This document shows positions 1 to 10,064 of a DNA stretch of 48,992 nt, one piece after another. The position numbers and the translations under genes are program-made. Below the pieces are notes generated by a model. The model saw only the letters and a list, made by a program, of their open reading frames with translations, was not told where the DNA came from and ran no database searches. How positions within the stretch are numbered: the first letter of the stretch is position 1; each line of letters opens with the position of its first letter. The DNA comes from an uncultured Cellvibrionales bacterium (lineage in GTDB: Bacteria; Pseudomonadota; Gammaproteobacteria; Pseudomonadales; Porticoccaceae). The stretch lies in assembly GCA_913031145.1 (NCBI GenBank), contig CAJWCO010000018.1:1-48992 (forward strand), in the 5' to 3' direction.

Positions 1-59
1 AAATGAACGCGAAGTCCTCGATTATGGGGCCTGCAGAAATAGCTCACCCTAAATAGTCA

Positions 60-938
60 ATGAATCCTATGGCTCCAACTGGTACCTCGCCAACGCAAAC
101 TACTTGGCCTGCATCGATTGCTTTGGAGTTTGAGCGCAAGGGCGATAAAACGCAGCTAACGCGCAGTCGTCACCACGGTCCTCTGTATATTCAAAAACCT
201 TTTTATCCAGAGGGACTGGACCATCCGCACGCATACATACTCCACCCTCCAGGTGGTATTGTGTCGGGGGATTGTTTGCAAATCGGTGTTAAGGTAGGGC
301 CTGACGCAGGCGCATTAATTACCACACCGGGCGCCGCACGAATTTACCGTGCGCGCGATCTTCAGCCGCGGCAGCGCCAACAGATTTTCCTCGAAGTGGC
401 TGCCGGTGGCGTGATCGAGTGGTTTCCGCTGGAAACGATTGTCTACAACAAGGCCTGTGTTGAACTTGATACGACCATTGACCTGGCGGAAGACAGTCAT
501 TTTTTTGGTTGGGAAATTAGTTGCTTTGGTCTGCCTGCTAGTGGCGAGTACTTTACGACGGGCCGCTTCAGACAAAATTACATGCTTCGATACAAGGGTG
601 TTCCGGTGTTTATTGACCGTTTTGTTCTTGAGGGTGATGATGTTAAGACTCTGATGGGCAGCACGGCAGGTTTGAGAGGACACCCGGTCAGTGGTTTCTT
701 TTTGTGTGGCCCGTTTCCTCTTCGCTCTGAAGATCTCGTGCAAGTGCTGCGTGATCGCGTAACAGCAATGGGTCTCAACCCTGTTGCTGCCGTGACTCAA
801 GTGGGTCATTTCTGCGTTGGGCGTTATTTGGGCTGCAGTGCCGAGCAGGCGAAAAGTCTATTTGCGCAGTGGTGGACGCTCTCCAGACCGCGGTTGATTA
901 AACGCAAAGCCTGCGCTCCGCGTATTTGGTTAACTTAA
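60..938 (+). CDS. ureD: Urease accessory protein UreD
   Basis: UreD is the scaffold that binds apo-urease together with UreF and UreG so that nickel can be inserted in the cytoplasm. The 292-residue product has family-typical segments: HHGPLYIQKPFYPEG near residue 40, HPPGGIVSGD near 62, and TTPGAARIYRA near 90. It is the first gene of a complete seven-gene urease operon, 27 bases ahead of ureA. No clear Shine-Dalgarno precedes the ATG at 60, and a second ATG at 69 is possible. Bases 1-52 upstream are open in one frame ending in TAA at 50-52. They may be the tail of an upstream gene, but it is too short to identify. The family call is firm and the exact start is not. Confidence 0.95.
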   Translation: MNPMAPTGTSPTQTTWPASIALEFERKGDKTQLTRSRHHGPLYIQKPFYPEGLDHPHAYILHPPGGIVSGDCLQIGVKVGPDAGALITTPGAARIYRARDLQPRQRQQIFLEVAAGGVIEWFPLETIVYNKACVELDTTIDLAEDSHFFGWEISCFGLPASGEYFTTGRFRQNYMLRYKGVPVFIDRFVLEGDDVKTLMGSTAGLRGHPVSGFFLCGPFPLRSEDLVQVLRDRVTAMGLNPVAAVTQVGHFCVGRYLGCSAEQAKSLFAQWWTLSRPRLIKRKACAPRIWLT

Positions 939-965
939 AACATGCGATAAAACGGGAAAATTTTT

Positions 966-1268
966 ATGGAGTTATTACCGAGAGAGAAAGACAAACTACT
1001 GGTATTCACGGCGTCTTTATTAGCCGAACGTCGGCTTGCCAGAGGCCTCAAGTTAAACTACCCAGAAGCCGTGGCGTACCTCAGCATGGCGATTATAGAG
1101 GGCGCTCGAGATGGCAAGACGGTCGCAGAATTAATGAGTGAAGGCAAAGAGATATTGGGTGCTGAGCAGGTTATGACGGGTGTTGCAGACATGCTTGCCG
1201 AGGTGCAAGTCGAAGCCACATTCCCCGATGGCACTAAATTGGTGACTGTGCACAATCCGATTAACTAA
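966..1268 (+). CDS. ureA: Urease gamma subunit
   Basis: This is the small structural subunit of urease (urea + H2O to 2 NH3 + CO2). The 100-residue length is the family norm. The protein starts [16 protein letters not shown], carries [21 protein letters not shown] in the middle and ends in VTVHNPIN, all hallmark gamma-subunit segments. Gamma, beta and alpha are separate genes here, the arrangement usual in proteobacteria, rather than fused as in Helicobacter. The gene lies between ureD and ureB with gaps of 27 and 17 bases, so it is surely cotranscribed. No anomalies were seen. Confidence 0.98.
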   Translation: MELLPREKDKLLVFTASLLAERRLARGLKLNYPEAVAYLSMAIIEGARDGKTVAELMSEGKEILGAEQVMTGVADMLAEVQVEATFPDGTKLVTVHNPIN

Positions 1269-1285
1269 TGTATTAGGAGTGAATC

Positions 1286-1606
1286 ATGATTCCTGGCGAA
1301 ATTCTGGTAGAAGAAGGCGAGATCCACATCAATGTAGGGCGACCTACCGTTCAATTAGAGGTCGAAAATACTGGCGACCGCCCTGTTCAGGTGGGATCCC
1401 ATTATCATTTTTATGAGGTTAATCCTGCGCTGCGGTTCGACCGAGAACGAGCCAAAGGTTTTCGTTTAAATATCGTCTCAGGAACGGCTATTCGTTTTGA
1501 GCCAGGTCAGGCGCGCGGCGTTGAACTGGTGGCTTTTGCGGGTGAGCGTGCTGTGTACGGGTTTCGCGGAGCCATTATGGGCGATCTGGACGGAGGTGAG
1601 AAATGA
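1286..1606 (+). CDS. ureB: Urease beta subunit
   Basis: This is the second structural subunit of the urease trimer. The 106-residue protein starts [18 protein letters not shown] and carries the family signature [18 protein letters not shown] (about residues 37-54) and the conserved IRFEPG segment. A good ribosome site (AGGAG) lies just before the ATG at 1286. Its stop overlaps the ureC start by four bases (ATGA), which indicates translational coupling of beta and alpha and suits subunits needed in equal amounts. Confidence 0.98.
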   Translation: MIPGEILVEEGEIHINVGRPTVQLEVENTGDRPVQVGSHYHFYEVNPALRFDRERAKGFRLNIVSGTAIRFEPGQARGVELVAFAGERAVYGFRGAIMGDLDGGEK

Positions 1607-3306
1607 CCGCTATTGATCGACGTTCTTATGCTTCTATGTTTGGACCAACGGTGGGTGATCGGGTGCGCCTAGGTGATACAGCGCTGATCATTGAAGTGGA
1701 AAAAGACGTCACGCAGTACGGCGAAGAAGTGAAATTTGGCGGTGGCAAGGTCATTCGTGACGGCATGGGTCAGAGTCAGCGTAGTTGCTTTGAAACGGTC
1801 GACGTGGTGATCACAAACGCCCTAATTCTAGACCACTGGGGTATTGTCAAGGCAGATGTAGGGATCAAGGAAGGCAGAATTTCAGCGATTGGCAAGGCCG
1901 GTAATCCAGATGTGCAGGATGGCGTGAGCATTGTGATTGGTCCCGGCACAGAGGTGATAGCGGGAGAGGGGCAGATCTTAACAGCTGGAGGTGTGGACGC
2001 CCATATTCATTTTATTTGTCCGCAGCAGATTGAAGAGGCCCTGATGTCAGGTGTTACTACGATGCTCGGTGGCGGCACCGGCCCAGCCACCGGCACCAAC
2101 GCAACAACTTGCACTCCTGGGCCTTGGAACATTGGAAAAATGATGCAGGCGACCGAAGATATGCCAATGAATTTGGGGTTTCTCGGCAAGGGTAACGCAA
2201 GTCGGTCGATCGCGCTTGAAGAACAGTTACTCGCAGGTGCTTGCGGTTTGAAGTTGCATGAAGACTGGGGAACGACACCGGCGTCAATTGATAATTGTTT
2301 ATCCGTTGCTGAGGCTTTTGATGTGCAGGTGGCCATTCATACGGACACATTGAACGAATCTGGCTTTGTTGACGATACAATCGCGGCGTTCAAGGGACGC
2401 GCCATTCACACCTACCACACCGAGGGAGCTGGTGGTGGGCATGCGCCAGATATTATCCGCGCGTGCGCACAACCCAATGTATTGCCCTCCTCGACCAATC
2501 CAACGCGTCCCTACACCCGCAACACCATTGATGAGCACCTCGATATGTTGATGGTCTGCCATCACTTAGATTCATCGATTCCCGAAGATGTCGCATTTGC
2601 CGATTCTCGTATCCGCAAAGAGACCATTGCCGCCGAGGATATTTTCCATGATCTGGGCGCGTTTAGTATGATTGCCTCTGACTCACAGGCGATGGGACGA
2701 GTGGGTGAGGTAATTACCCGCACCTGGCAAACCGCACACAAAATGAAAGTGCAGCGCGGGGCTTTGCCTCAAGACAATAGCCGGATGGACAATTTTCGCG
2801 CACGTCGTTATATCGCTAAATACACGATAAATCCGGCGATCACTCACGGTATCGATCATGAGGTGGGCTCTGTTGAGGTCGGTAAGCTGGCCGATCTGGT
2901 CTTGTGGAAGCCCGCCTTCTTTGGCATCAAACCCGCTTTAATTATTAAAGGGGGCTTTATTGCGGCTGCACCTATGGGCGATCCGAATGCATCCATTCCC
3001 ACGCCACAACCCGTGCATTACCGCATGATGTTTGGAGGTTTTGGAAGTGCAGCCCGTCAGACGTCTGTGACCTTCACCTCGGAGGCAGCTGTAGGCAATG
3101 GCCTCGTCGAGTCGTTGCAGATTGCGCGTCGACTCGTGGCCTGTCGAAATACTCGTGAGATCAACAAGAATAGTATGATCCATAACACGTGGATGCCCAA
3201 TATTACCGTTGATCCCCAGACGTACGAAGTGCGCGCAGATGGGGAATTATTAACCTGTGAGCCGGCAGATCAGCTTCCCTTGGCGCAATTGTATAGCCTG
3301 TTTTAG
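1603..3306 (+). CDS. ureC: Urease alpha (catalytic) subunit
   Basis: UreC holds the di-nickel active site. The product is 567 residues, the same length as the Klebsiella enzyme, so standard numbering can be read directly. H134 and H136 lie in VDAHIHF, and the bridging carbamylated lysine is K217 with H219 in GLKLHEDWG. The ligand histidines in AIHTDTLNE (about 246) and [12 protein letters not shown] (about 272), the flap histidine in MVCHHLDSS (about 320) and the aspartate in [10 protein letters not shown] (about 360) are all present. The enzyme should therefore be catalytically competent. It sits in the ureDABCEFG operon and overlaps the ureB stop. Activity depends on nickel insertion by the UreDEFG products encoded beside it. 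Confidence 0.99.
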   Translation: MTAIDRRSYASMFGPTVGDRVRLGDTALIIEVEKDVTQYGEEVKFGGGKVIRDGMGQSQRSCFETVDVVITNALILDHWGIVKADVGIKEGRISAIGKAGNPDVQDGVSIVIGPGTEVIAGEGQILTAGGVDAHIHFICPQQIEEALMSGVTTMLGGGTGPATGTNATTCTPGPWNIGKMMQATEDMPMNLGFLGKGNASRSIALEEQLLAGACGLKLHEDWGTTPASIDNCLSVAEAFDVQVAIHTDTLNESGFVDDTIAAFKGRAIHTYHTEGAGGGHAPDIIRACAQPNVLPSSTNPTRPYTRNTIDEHLDMLMVCHHLDSSIPEDVAFADSRIRKETIAAEDIFHDLGAFSMIASDSQAMGRVGEVITRTWQTAHKMKVQRGALPQDNSRMDNFRARRYIAKYTINPAITHGIDHEVGSVEVGKLADLVLWKPAFFGIKPALIIKGGFIAAAPMGDPNASIPTPQPVHYRMMFGGFGSAARQTSVTFTSEAAVGNGLVESLQIARRLVACRNTREINKNSMIHNTWMPNITVDPQTYEVRADGELLTCEPADQLPLAQLYSLF

Positions 3307-3314
3307 AGGTGCAT

Positions 3315-3776
3315 ATGTTGGAGTTTTATTTACGTTTTGCGCCTGATTCGGTTGTCCATATCGACGGGGAGGTGATGCTTAACCACCTGCAACGCGAGAA
3401 GGGTCGCTTTAAAGCGCATACTAACTCGGGAGACGAGATGCGCGTTTTTTTAGAGCGAGGACATACACTGGCAATCGGTGAAATTTTACGCAGTGAATGC
3501 GGTCAAAATGTGATTGTGGTCGGTGCCCTGGAGTCAGTGATCATGGCCGTAACTGACGACCCCGTGTTATTTAGTCAGGCGTGCTATCACCTAGGTAATC
3601 GTCACGTTAAGGTGCAAATCGGTGGCGGCTGGTTGCGCTTCTCGCCGGACCATGTTTTAGAGGATATGTTGATCAAATTAGGCATGCAACTGGAGGCGGA
3701 ACAGGCGGTGTTTGTTCCCGAGCGCGGCGCCTATTCAAATCATGGAAAACAGGATAGTCATGATCACCACCACTGA
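3315..3776 (+). CDS. ureE: Urease accessory nickel metallochaperone UreE
   Basis: UreE binds nickel and hands it to UreG for delivery to apo-urease. The N-terminal beta domain and the conserved GNRHVKVQIG segment (nickel-binding histidine) are present. The last eleven residues hold five histidines ([11 protein letters not shown]), a nickel-storing tail like the longer one of Klebsiella UreE. I chose the ATG at 3315 because AGAGG stands at a suitable distance before it. A GTG at 3309 in the same frame would add two residues. The 3' end overlaps the ureF start by 17 bases. Confidence 0.95.
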   Translation: MLEFYLRFAPDSVVHIDGEVMLNHLQREKGRFKAHTNSGDEMRVFLERGHTLAIGEILRSECGQNVIVVGALESVIMAVTDDPVLFSQACYHLGNRHVKVQIGGGWLRFSPDHVLEDMLIKLGMQLEAEQAVFVPERGAYSNHGKQDSHDHHH

Positions 3777-4434
3777 TACGGCATTGTTGCGTTTGTTGCA
3801 ACTGAGCAGTGCAACATTACCAGTAGGTGGATATGCGTTTTCGCAAGGTTTGGAGTACGCCGTTGACAGCGGTTGGTTAACTGATGCTGAGGATGTGTCG
3901 CAGTGGCTTTCTGTGCAAATACAGCGATCACTGACGCACGTTGATGTGGCACTCTTATCGCGGCAAATGGCGTCGGCACGGATAGCGGACAAGCAGGCGA
4001 TGCGTTATTGGAATCGTTACACATTGGCATGTCGCGAGACGTATGAATTGCGCCTGAACGACACTGCAATGGGTGCAGCGATGAATCGTTTATTAACGAG
4101 CCTCGATGTGCCGATGCCGTTGCAAGGTGAGGCGGAAGTAACCTTTATCGCGGCCTTTGCGATGGCGGCAGTCCATTGGCAAATCGATACGCGCACCGCA
4201 GCTCACGGGTATCTTTGGGCGTGGTTGGAAAATCAGGTGACCGCCGCCACAAAGCTTGTGCCATTGGGGCAGACGCGTGCGCAACAACTATTGGGTGAGT
4301 TGCTGACTTTAATCCCCCCTGCGGTTGATCAGGCGATGACCTTGGAAGATGATCAAATAGGTTACTCGCTACCGGGTGTTGCAATGGCAAGTGTCTGGCA
4401 TGAAGATCAATATTCCCGTTTATTCCGTTCTTAA
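3760..4434 (+). CDS. ureF: Urease accessory protein UreF
   Basis: UreF is the all-helical activation factor that gates UreG GTP hydrolysis in the UreDFG-apourease complex. The protein shows the family segments [22 protein letters not shown] near the N-terminus and a conserved helical core. The open frame extends upstream to 3712, but the ATG at 3760 gives the family-typical [14 protein letters not shown] start of a 224-residue protein and has AGGA five bases upstream. It starts inside the histidine-tail codons of ureE (17-base overlap), so the two are probably coupled. RBS and start of ureG follow within 13 bases of its stop. Confidence 0.95.
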   Translation: MITTTDTALLRLLQLSSATLPVGGYAFSQGLEYAVDSGWLTDAEDVSQWLSVQIQRSLTHVDVALLSRQMASARIADKQAMRYWNRYTLACRETYELRLNDTAMGAAMNRLLTSLDVPMPLQGEAEVTFIAAFAMAAVHWQIDTRTAAHGYLWAWLENQVTAATKLVPLGQTRAQQLLGELLTLIPPAVDQAMTLEDDQIGYSLPGVAMASVWHEDQYSRLFRS

Positions 4435-4447
4435 AAGGAGTCGAGTA

Positions 4448-5083
4448 GTGAAATCAAAACAAACGTTGCGTGTTGGAGTTGGAGGGCCTGTAGGCTCTGG
4501 AAAAACCGCTTTGTTAAGGGCGCTTTGTACGCAATTGCGCGAACATTACGACATAGCGGTTGTTACCAACGATATTTATACGAAGGAAGATGCCAAGTTC
4601 CTCACTGAACATGGTGTGCTCAGTCCCGACCGAATTATTGGCGTTGAAACTGGCGGCTGTCCGCACACCGCGATACGCGAAGATGCGTCGATGAACCTCG
4701 CTGCTATCGACGAACTTGCCGACCGACATGGTGCGCTTGACGTGGTATTTGTAGAAAGTGGAGGCGATAATCTGAGCGCGACTTTTAGCCCGGAGCTGTC
4801 AGATTTAACCCTGTACGTGATCGACGTCTCTGCAGGAGACAAAATTCCTCGCAAAGGTGGTCCCGGCATTACTAAGTCAGATTTGTTGATTATCAATAAA
4901 ATTGATTTAGCACTCATCGTGGGTGCGTCTCTCGATGTCATGGACCGCGATGCTAAGACCATGCGCGGGGCGCGACCGTTTGTTTTTACTAATTTAAAGA
5001 GTGGCCACGGGCTTGAAGATATCATTCGCTTTATCGTTACAGAGGGAATGTTGCCAGAGCGTCCGCTCACCGCGACTGTATAG
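4448..5083 (+). CDS. ureG: Urease accessory GTPase UreG
   Basis: UreG is the SIMIBI-class GTPase that powers nickel insertion into urease. From the GTG at 4448 the product is 211 residues. It has the P-loop GGPVGSGKT (residues 12-20), the nickel-binding CPH motif C71-P72-H73 in [18 protein letters not shown] (Walker B region) and the base-recognition NKID. An ideal AAGGAG lies seven bases before this GTG. The frame is open upstream to 4376 inside ureF, but the extra residues are not family-like. It is the last gene of the urease operon and ends 11 bases short of the convergent response-regulator gene, with no obvious hairpin between. Confidence 0.96.
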   Translation: MKSKQTLRVGVGGPVGSGKTALLRALCTQLREHYDIAVVTNDIYTKEDAKFLTEHGVLSPDRIIGVETGGCPHTAIREDASMNLAAIDELADRHGALDVVFVESGGDNLSATFSPELSDLTLYVIDVSAGDKIPRKGGPGITKSDLLIINKIDLALIVGASLDVMDRDAKTMRGARPFVFTNLKSGHGLEDIIRFIVTEGMLPERPLTATV

Positions 5084-5094
5084 CGACAATGGGG

Positions 5095-6039
5095 TTAGTC
5101 TGCGGCCAATACGCGAATTGCGATAGCAGCGGCAGAGGTGCGGTTCACCACATCGAGCTTGCGAAAGATTTGCTCCAAATGTTTATTAATGGTGCGCGGG
5201 CTGATCGCCAAAATTTGGCCAATCTCTAGATTTGACTTGCCATTTCCGATCCAATACAGCACTTCAGACTCACGCCCCGTGAGGGGCAGTACTTGTTTGA
5301 GTTTGTCAGCGGCAACAGGCGCCATTCCATCGATCAGTCTGAGCAGCATCTCGTTGTTTTCGGTGTGTTCTATCAGCCGAATTTTCAGTTTGTGCGGTAA
5401 TCCTCGCAAACTCAGCAATTGCCCAGGATTGGGCTTCATGGCGATCCAGGCTTTGAGTTGTTTGGGTAAACTTATGTCCATCCAGTGCTGGCTCGGTTGC
5501 GCCTTTGCAAAGAGCTGTTTGGTTTGTGGCGTTGCCCAAACGATCTGAAATTCTGTGTTGATATTAAATAAGTGCTGTCCAGTTGTGTCGAGTGCTGTGT
5601 GCGCACTAAATGTGCGCTTGGCATTGGTCAGGTGAACGCGCATGCGTGCAATTAATTCATCGGGATTGACAGGCTTCGTTAGATAATCAACCCCGCCCGC
5701 TTCTAACCCCTTCACAGTGCTTGGAGTATCATCTAGTCCGGTCATGAAAATGACCGGAATGTCTGAGAGCTGGGGGTTTGCCTTAAGCCGTTTGCAGGTT
5801 TCAAAGCCGTCTAGACCGGGCATCATGGCATCCATTAAGATCATGTCTGGAACGATTTTCTGTGCAATCGCAATGGCTTGGTGGCCGCTTAGAGCCACTA
5901 GGACGCTCAGACCCGCCTGCTCTAGCGTTTGATTTAGCAGGCTCAGGGTATCGGGTGAGTCGTCGACCACCATGACCATTTGATTTTTCATCGTATCAGC
6001 TAAGGAATGACCAGACCCATGGGTCGACGGCGTTTTCAT
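5095..6039 (-). CDS. Response regulator, REC plus LuxR-type HTH
   Basis: This is a DNA-binding response regulator of 314 residues. The receiver domain spans about 20-140, with acidic pair D26/D27, phosphoacceptor D70 in MILMDAMMPG, T100 and K122 in TKPV. A middle linker of about 90 residues follows. A LuxR/NarL helix-turn-helix occupies about 245-310, starting PLTGRESEVLYWIGNGKSN. The ATG overlaps the stop of the hybrid kinase gene (ATGA), so the pair is coupled. An internal ATG at residue 17 (position 5991) is an alternative start. Lying convergent with ureG, the pair may respond to nitrogen or urea status, but that is inferred from position only. Confidence 0.9.
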   Translation of the reverse strand: MKTPSTHGSGHSLADTMKNQMVMVVDDSPDTLSLLNQTLEQAGLSVLVALSGHQAIAIAQKIVPDMILMDAMMPGLDGFETCKRLKANPQLSDIPVIFMTGLDDTPSTVKGLEAGGVDYLTKPVNPDELIARMRVHLTNAKRTFSAHTALDTTGQHLFNINTEFQIVWATPQTKQLFAKAQPSQHWMDISLPKQLKAWIAMKPNPGQLLSLRGLPHKLKIRLIEHTENNEMLLRLIDGMAPVAADKLKQVLPLTGRESEVLYWIGNGKSNLEIGQILAISPRTINKHLEQIFRKLDVVNRTSAAAIAIRVLAAD

Positions 6040-7790
6040 TGCGGTTTTGTCCTGAGGATATCGGCAATTTTTTTATGCAGATGCTGAACGGCCAAAGACG
6101 CTAAGTGCTCGGTTAAACTCGGATCAACATCCGTTATTTGGCGTAATTTTTTGATGCTCTCGTTCACTCCTTTTGCGTAACCTATGTCAGCATAGGCGCA
6201 GAGCTGGTCTAACACAACATGTTGCGGTATGGGGTCGAAAGTCATCGGGTTAGCGATTGGCGGCGGCTGAGCTTGCGCGCTCTTACGGTACACCCACTCG
6301 ACCTTGAGTAAGCGCTTTAAATGTTCTAATAGTGTTTGCAAATTGATCGGCTTAATCATATACATATCGTGGGAGAAGCGTTTTTCCTGATTATTGTGGC
6401 GTGCTTCGGCATCGGCTGAAAGCATAATGATCGGCGATGACATGCCCAGTGAACGGAGAGAGTCTGAAAGTTGTATGCCTGTGGCGTGCGGCATTGACAC
6501 ATCGATTAAAAAAAGGTCGGGCTGTTGTTTTTTGAGCAGAGTCAGGCAACTCGGCGCATCCTCTGCCTCATGGACTTGGAAGCCTAGCGGCGTTAGAAAG
6601 TCAGTGATCAATTGTCGGTGATCGGCTTCGTCATCGACTACAAACACAGTTTGACGTGCACCGGTATAACCGATAACGGGCTGGATGTCGGTCTCGGATA
6701 GTATCGGAACATCGATGCTGGGTAGCATCAACATAATTTTGAAACGGCTTCCCTCTCCTAATACACTGGCCACGCTGATATCTCCGCCGAGTAAATCGCA
6801 TAGAAATTCGACAATACTCAAACCAAGCCCGGTACCTGATACCGGCGAGACATCGGGGTTGAAGATGCGCTCAAAGGGTTTAAAGATACGTTTTAACTCA
6901 TCTTCCGCAATACCTACACCGGTATCGGTCACTGTGAACTCTGCCACCTGATTACGATAACGTACGGCAAAATGAACACGTCCGTTTTCGGTAAATTTAA
7001 TCCCGTTGGAGATAATATTGGTTAATATTTGACGCAAACACTTCTCGTCTGCGCGCACGTAACGGGGCAGATAGCGGCTCGCCTCATAGGTGAAATCGAT
7101 GGACTTAGCGTGCGCTTGTTGGCTAAATATGTTCACAATTTGTGCTAACAGCTGGTGTAGATCGATTTGGCGAATATGAACATCGAGCTTTCCAGCTTCA
7201 ATGCGAGAAATATCTAAGAGCCCCTCAATCAAGTCAGCTAAATGCTCGCCGCTACGTTGAATGATCCCTAGAGCGTCTCTTTGTCCAACTGAGATTGTCG
7301 GATCTGCGTTCAGCAGTTGTGAGTAGCCCAAGATCGACTGAAGCGGAGTACGCAATTCATGGCTAATGCTGGTGAGATAACGACTTTTGGCCTCGTTGGC
7401 CGATTCGGCGAGTTGTTTGGCTTCTTGAAGTGTTTGATCGGTTTTACCTTGTACTTGAAGGCAGGTCGTCGGCTGATTTGTTGCTTCGGGAGTCTTATCA
7501 AAGGGTTTCTCAATCACTTTATTCGTTATGAGCCAACCCCCCACAATGAGCGACAGAATAAAGAGTGAACTTAGCCATAGCGCGACGAGGGACTCGTAGA
7601 GTAATACCGCAGCATTCGCCTCTGACGGCGCTGTTAGATAATAAAAGCCACTGAATGTGACCATAGTCACTAGGGTTGTTGGCCCGACAATCGCTACGAA
7701 GCGTTTTAGTTTGGGTTTTGAAAGCACAGTCATATGGGGGTGAACGTGGTGTTCTTCGCGCATTGAAAAGGGTGCTAAGATAGCAGACAA
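6036..7790 (-). CDS. Hybrid sensor histidine kinase with receiver domain
   Basis: This membrane-bound sensor kinase has 584 residues. Two transmembrane segments (about 31-53 and 61-89) are separated by only a few residues, so it has no real periplasmic sensor domain and probably senses within the membrane or cytoplasm. The HisKA box has H144 in SISHELRTPL. The ATPase domain has its N-box near N262, VTDTGVGI at 287-294 and GTGLGLS near 319. A C-terminal receiver has D386/D387, phosphoacceptor D430 and K480. A helical tail of about 85 residues follows and could be a phosphotransfer-like or dimer module. It is coupled to the downstream LuxR-type regulator. Start codons at residues 10 and 20 are alternatives. 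Confidence 0.92.
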   Translation of the reverse strand: MSAILAPFSMREEHHVHPHMTVLSKPKLKRFVAIVGPTTLVTMVTFSGFYYLTAPSEANAAVLLYESLVALWLSSLFILSLIVGGWLITNKVIEKPFDKTPEATNQPTTCLQVQGKTDQTLQEAKQLAESANEAKSRYLTSISHELRTPLQSILGYSQLLNADPTISVGQRDALGIIQRSGEHLADLIEGLLDISRIEAGKLDVHIRQIDLHQLLAQIVNIFSQQAHAKSIDFTYEASRYLPRYVRADEKCLRQILTNIISNGIKFTENGRVHFAVRYRNQVAEFTVTDTGVGIAEDELKRIFKPFERIFNPDVSPVSGTGLGLSIVEFLCDLLGGDISVASVLGEGSRFKIMLMLPSIDVPILSETDIQPVIGYTGARQTVFVVDDEADHRQLITDFLTPLGFQVHEAEDAPSCLTLLKKQQPDLFLIDVSMPHATGIQLSDSLRSLGMSSPIIMLSADAEARHNNQEKRFSHDMYMIKPINLQTLLEHLKRLLKVEWVYRKSAQAQPPPIANPMTFDPIPQHVVLDQLCAYADIGYAKGVNESIKKLRQITDVDPSLTEHLASLAVQHLHKKIADILRTKPQ

Positions 7791-8250
7791 ATCTATGGTT
7801 TTGGAAAGACTTTTAACGTCGGGATTTGGAGAGGCTTTTAACGCCGTTATAAAAAGCCGAGCGGTCGAAGTAGAAATTTTGAGCGAGCGTCTTATTGACC
7901 CGAAGCATAGGTCGTTTTACTCGGTACAACCGATCGTCCAACCAGGTGAAGTTGGAATCGCTCGGTAGCGAGGCGTCTTATTGTTGTTATTTTGGGGGAA
8001 TCACCTGCGACAAGCTTCTTCGCGCCATGTTTAACTTATAGAGAATCGTATATGATCTTTGAGTGGTTAGGAGTTTACAAGTCGTCAGTCTAACGTCCTC
8101 AGACGAGCACCTCACGGGATCAGAATCCGTTACCCAGTGGCAAAACGTATCCAACAAATCCTCCGACGATACAACGTGTTGCTTGTGGGTCAGATAGGAT
8201 TACGCAAACGTTCCATGCTGCTTTGCTTGTGTCTGTCCCCACATTAAACA
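7791..8250 (+). other. Gene-free divergent intergenic region
   Basis: These 460 bases separate the kinase (minus strand) from the ABC exporter (plus strand) and should hold both promoters. Within 70 bases of the kinase start there are two copies of CTTTTAACG (7810-7818 and 7835-7843). There is also an inverted repeat GGCTTTT (7833-7839) / AAAAGCC (7852-7858). An ATG at 8052 opens only a 13-codon frame without a ribosome site. I see no convincing gene or RNA here. Confidence 0.5.
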
Positions 8251-10053
8251 ATGAGCTTAAATATGAAAGCCAGCAATTACGCGGACCAACCTGATCAAAA
8301 AATTCACTGGCGAGTTTTTCAAATCATATGGCCGTATCTTTTAGAGTACAAAACGCGCATTTTTTGGGCTGTGGTGTGCTTGGTCTTGTCCAAGGTGGCC
8401 AGCGTGTCGGGTCCCTTCTTACTCAAGCACATCGTGGATGCGTTTAGCGCGGACGCTCCCGTTAATGTGCTTGTTATTCCTGTTGCGCTGATCATTGCGT
8501 ATGGATTTGCTCGTTTCTCTATGATCCTGATGGGTGAGATCAGAGATACTGTTTTCGGTCGAGTGACTGAACGCGCGATGCGTAAAATTGGCTTAGAGGT
8601 TTTTCGGCACTTGCATTATCTCGACCTCGAGTTCCACTCAGAGCGACGCACCGGCGGATTATCACGAGATATTGACAGGGGTATTCAGGGCATTAGCTTT
8701 TTAATGCGTTTTTTCGTGTTTAACATTGTGCCCACGCTATTAGAGATCGCCGTTGTGGTGGCGTTGTTGTTTTACAATTATGGCCTGAGCTTTGCTTGCA
8801 TTACTCTGATTGCAGTACTTCTTTACATTGTGTGTTCGATGCTCATAACCGACTGGCGCACTGACTTTGTTCGACAATCAGCGCGGGCTGATTCGCGAGC
8901 GAGTACGATCTGTGTTGAAAGCCTACTAAATTATGAAACGGTAAAGTACTTTACCAATGAACAATATGAAGAAGAACGATATGACGAAGCACTAAAAAAA
9001 TGGGAGAGTGCAAAGCGTAAAGAACGCTTGTCATTGCTTGGGTTAAATACCGTGCAGGCTCTCATTATTTCGGTTGCGATGACACTCACTATGTGGCTCG
9101 CAGCGTTAGGCGTTGCCGATAACACAATGACTATCGGCGATTTCGTGTTGATTAACGCCTTTATGATGCAGCTATTTCTGCCGCTGAATTTTCTAGGTTT
9201 TGTATACCGCGAGATTAGGGGCTCCACGGCAAACATTGAAAATATGTTTGCGCTACTGGACGTAACCTCACACATTAATGAAGTAACGAACGCGCCTGAC
9301 CTCAAGATTTCGCAGGGCGCGGTTTCTTTTCAGAGTGTCTCGTTTGGTTATGGCCCAGACCGCCCGATCTTAAAAGCACTCGATTTTACGATACAAGCCG
9401 GTAAGCAGGTGGCAATAGTTGGTGCTAGCGGTGCTGGTAAGTCGACGCTGGTAAAGCTGTTATTCCGGTTTTATGATCCTAACAACGGAAAGATTTTAAT
9501 TGATGGTCAAGATGTTCGTAACATCAGCTTGAAGAGCCTTCGTCAGGCCATTGGTGTTGTACCGCAGGACACGGTTCTGTTTAATGACAGTATTTTTGAG
9601 AATATTCGTTATGGTAATCCGCAGGCTACCGACAACGAAGTGATGCAGGCCATCAAATTGGCTCATTTGAGTGATTTCATCGCTGATCTGCCAGACGGTG
9701 TTGCCACGCTCGTCGGAGAGCGCGGATTGAAGCTATCTGGCGGTGAAAAGCAACGGGTAACTATTGCGCGAACCATTTTGAAGCAACCACCGATCCTTGT
9801 TTTTGATGAAGCGACATCGTCGTTGGACAGTCAATCAGAACGATCTATTATGGCTGCGCTCAACGAGATTTCAAAAGACCACACCAGTGTGATTATTGCG
9901 CATCGCCTATCAACTGTTGTTGATGCCGATAAAATTTTGGTTTTGCACCAAGGGACCGTTGTTGAGAGCGGTTCGCACCTCGAACTTCTCGGGGTTAATG
10001 GTCGCTATGCGCGACTGTGGGCCGCACAGTTGCGCGATCGAAGCCCTGCTTAA
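8251..10053 (+). CDS. Atm1/HMT1-type ABC exporter, fused permease and ATPase
   Basis: This 600-residue half-transporter acts as a homodimer in the inner membrane. Six predicted membrane helices fill residues 25-320. The nucleotide-binding domain has Walker A GASGAGKS (391-398), Q-loop VPQD, signature LSGGE (495-499), Walker B ILVFDE (515-520) and the H-loop at H551. The membrane domain resembles the Atm1/ABCB7 branch (HYLDLEFHSERRTGGLSRDIDRG and ESLLNYETVKYFTNE). Bacterial members export glutathione conjugates or glutathione-bound metals and are often linked to Fe-S or heavy-metal homeostasis. It stands alone, convergent with the esterase gene 11 bases away. The substrate is inferred from the family. 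An ATG at 8263 is an alternative start. Confidence 0.92.
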   Translation: MSLNMKASNYADQPDQKIHWRVFQIIWPYLLEYKTRIFWAVVCLVLSKVASVSGPFLLKHIVDAFSADAPVNVLVIPVALIIAYGFARFSMILMGEIRDTVFGRVTERAMRKIGLEVFRHLHYLDLEFHSERRTGGLSRDIDRGIQGISFLMRFFVFNIVPTLLEIAVVVALLFYNYGLSFACITLIAVLLYIVCSMLITDWRTDFVRQSARADSRASTICVESLLNYETVKYFTNEQYEEERYDEALKKWESAKRKERLSLLGLNTVQALIISVAMTLTMWLAALGVADNTMTIGDFVLINAFMMQLFLPLNFLGFVYREIRGSTANIENMFALLDVTSHINEVTNAPDLKISQGAVSFQSVSFGYGPDRPILKALDFTIQAGKQVAIVGASGAGKSTLVKLLFRFYDPNNGKILIDGQDVRNISLKSLRQAIGVVPQDTVLFNDSIFENIRYGNPQATDNEVMQAIKLAHLSDFIADLPDGVATLVGERGLKLSGGEKQRVTIARTILKQPPILVFDEATSSLDSQSERSIMAALNEISKDHTSVIIAHRLSTVVDADKILVLHQGTVVESGSHLELLGVNGRYARLWAAQLRDRSPA

Positions 10054-10064
10054 ATGCGCGTAGT

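Noticed and set aside
1-52. Possible 3' end of an upstream gene, such as a urea transporter gene
   Set aside because: Only about 16 codons are visible and they do not match the ends of urea-transporter proteins that I remember, so no gene is assigned.
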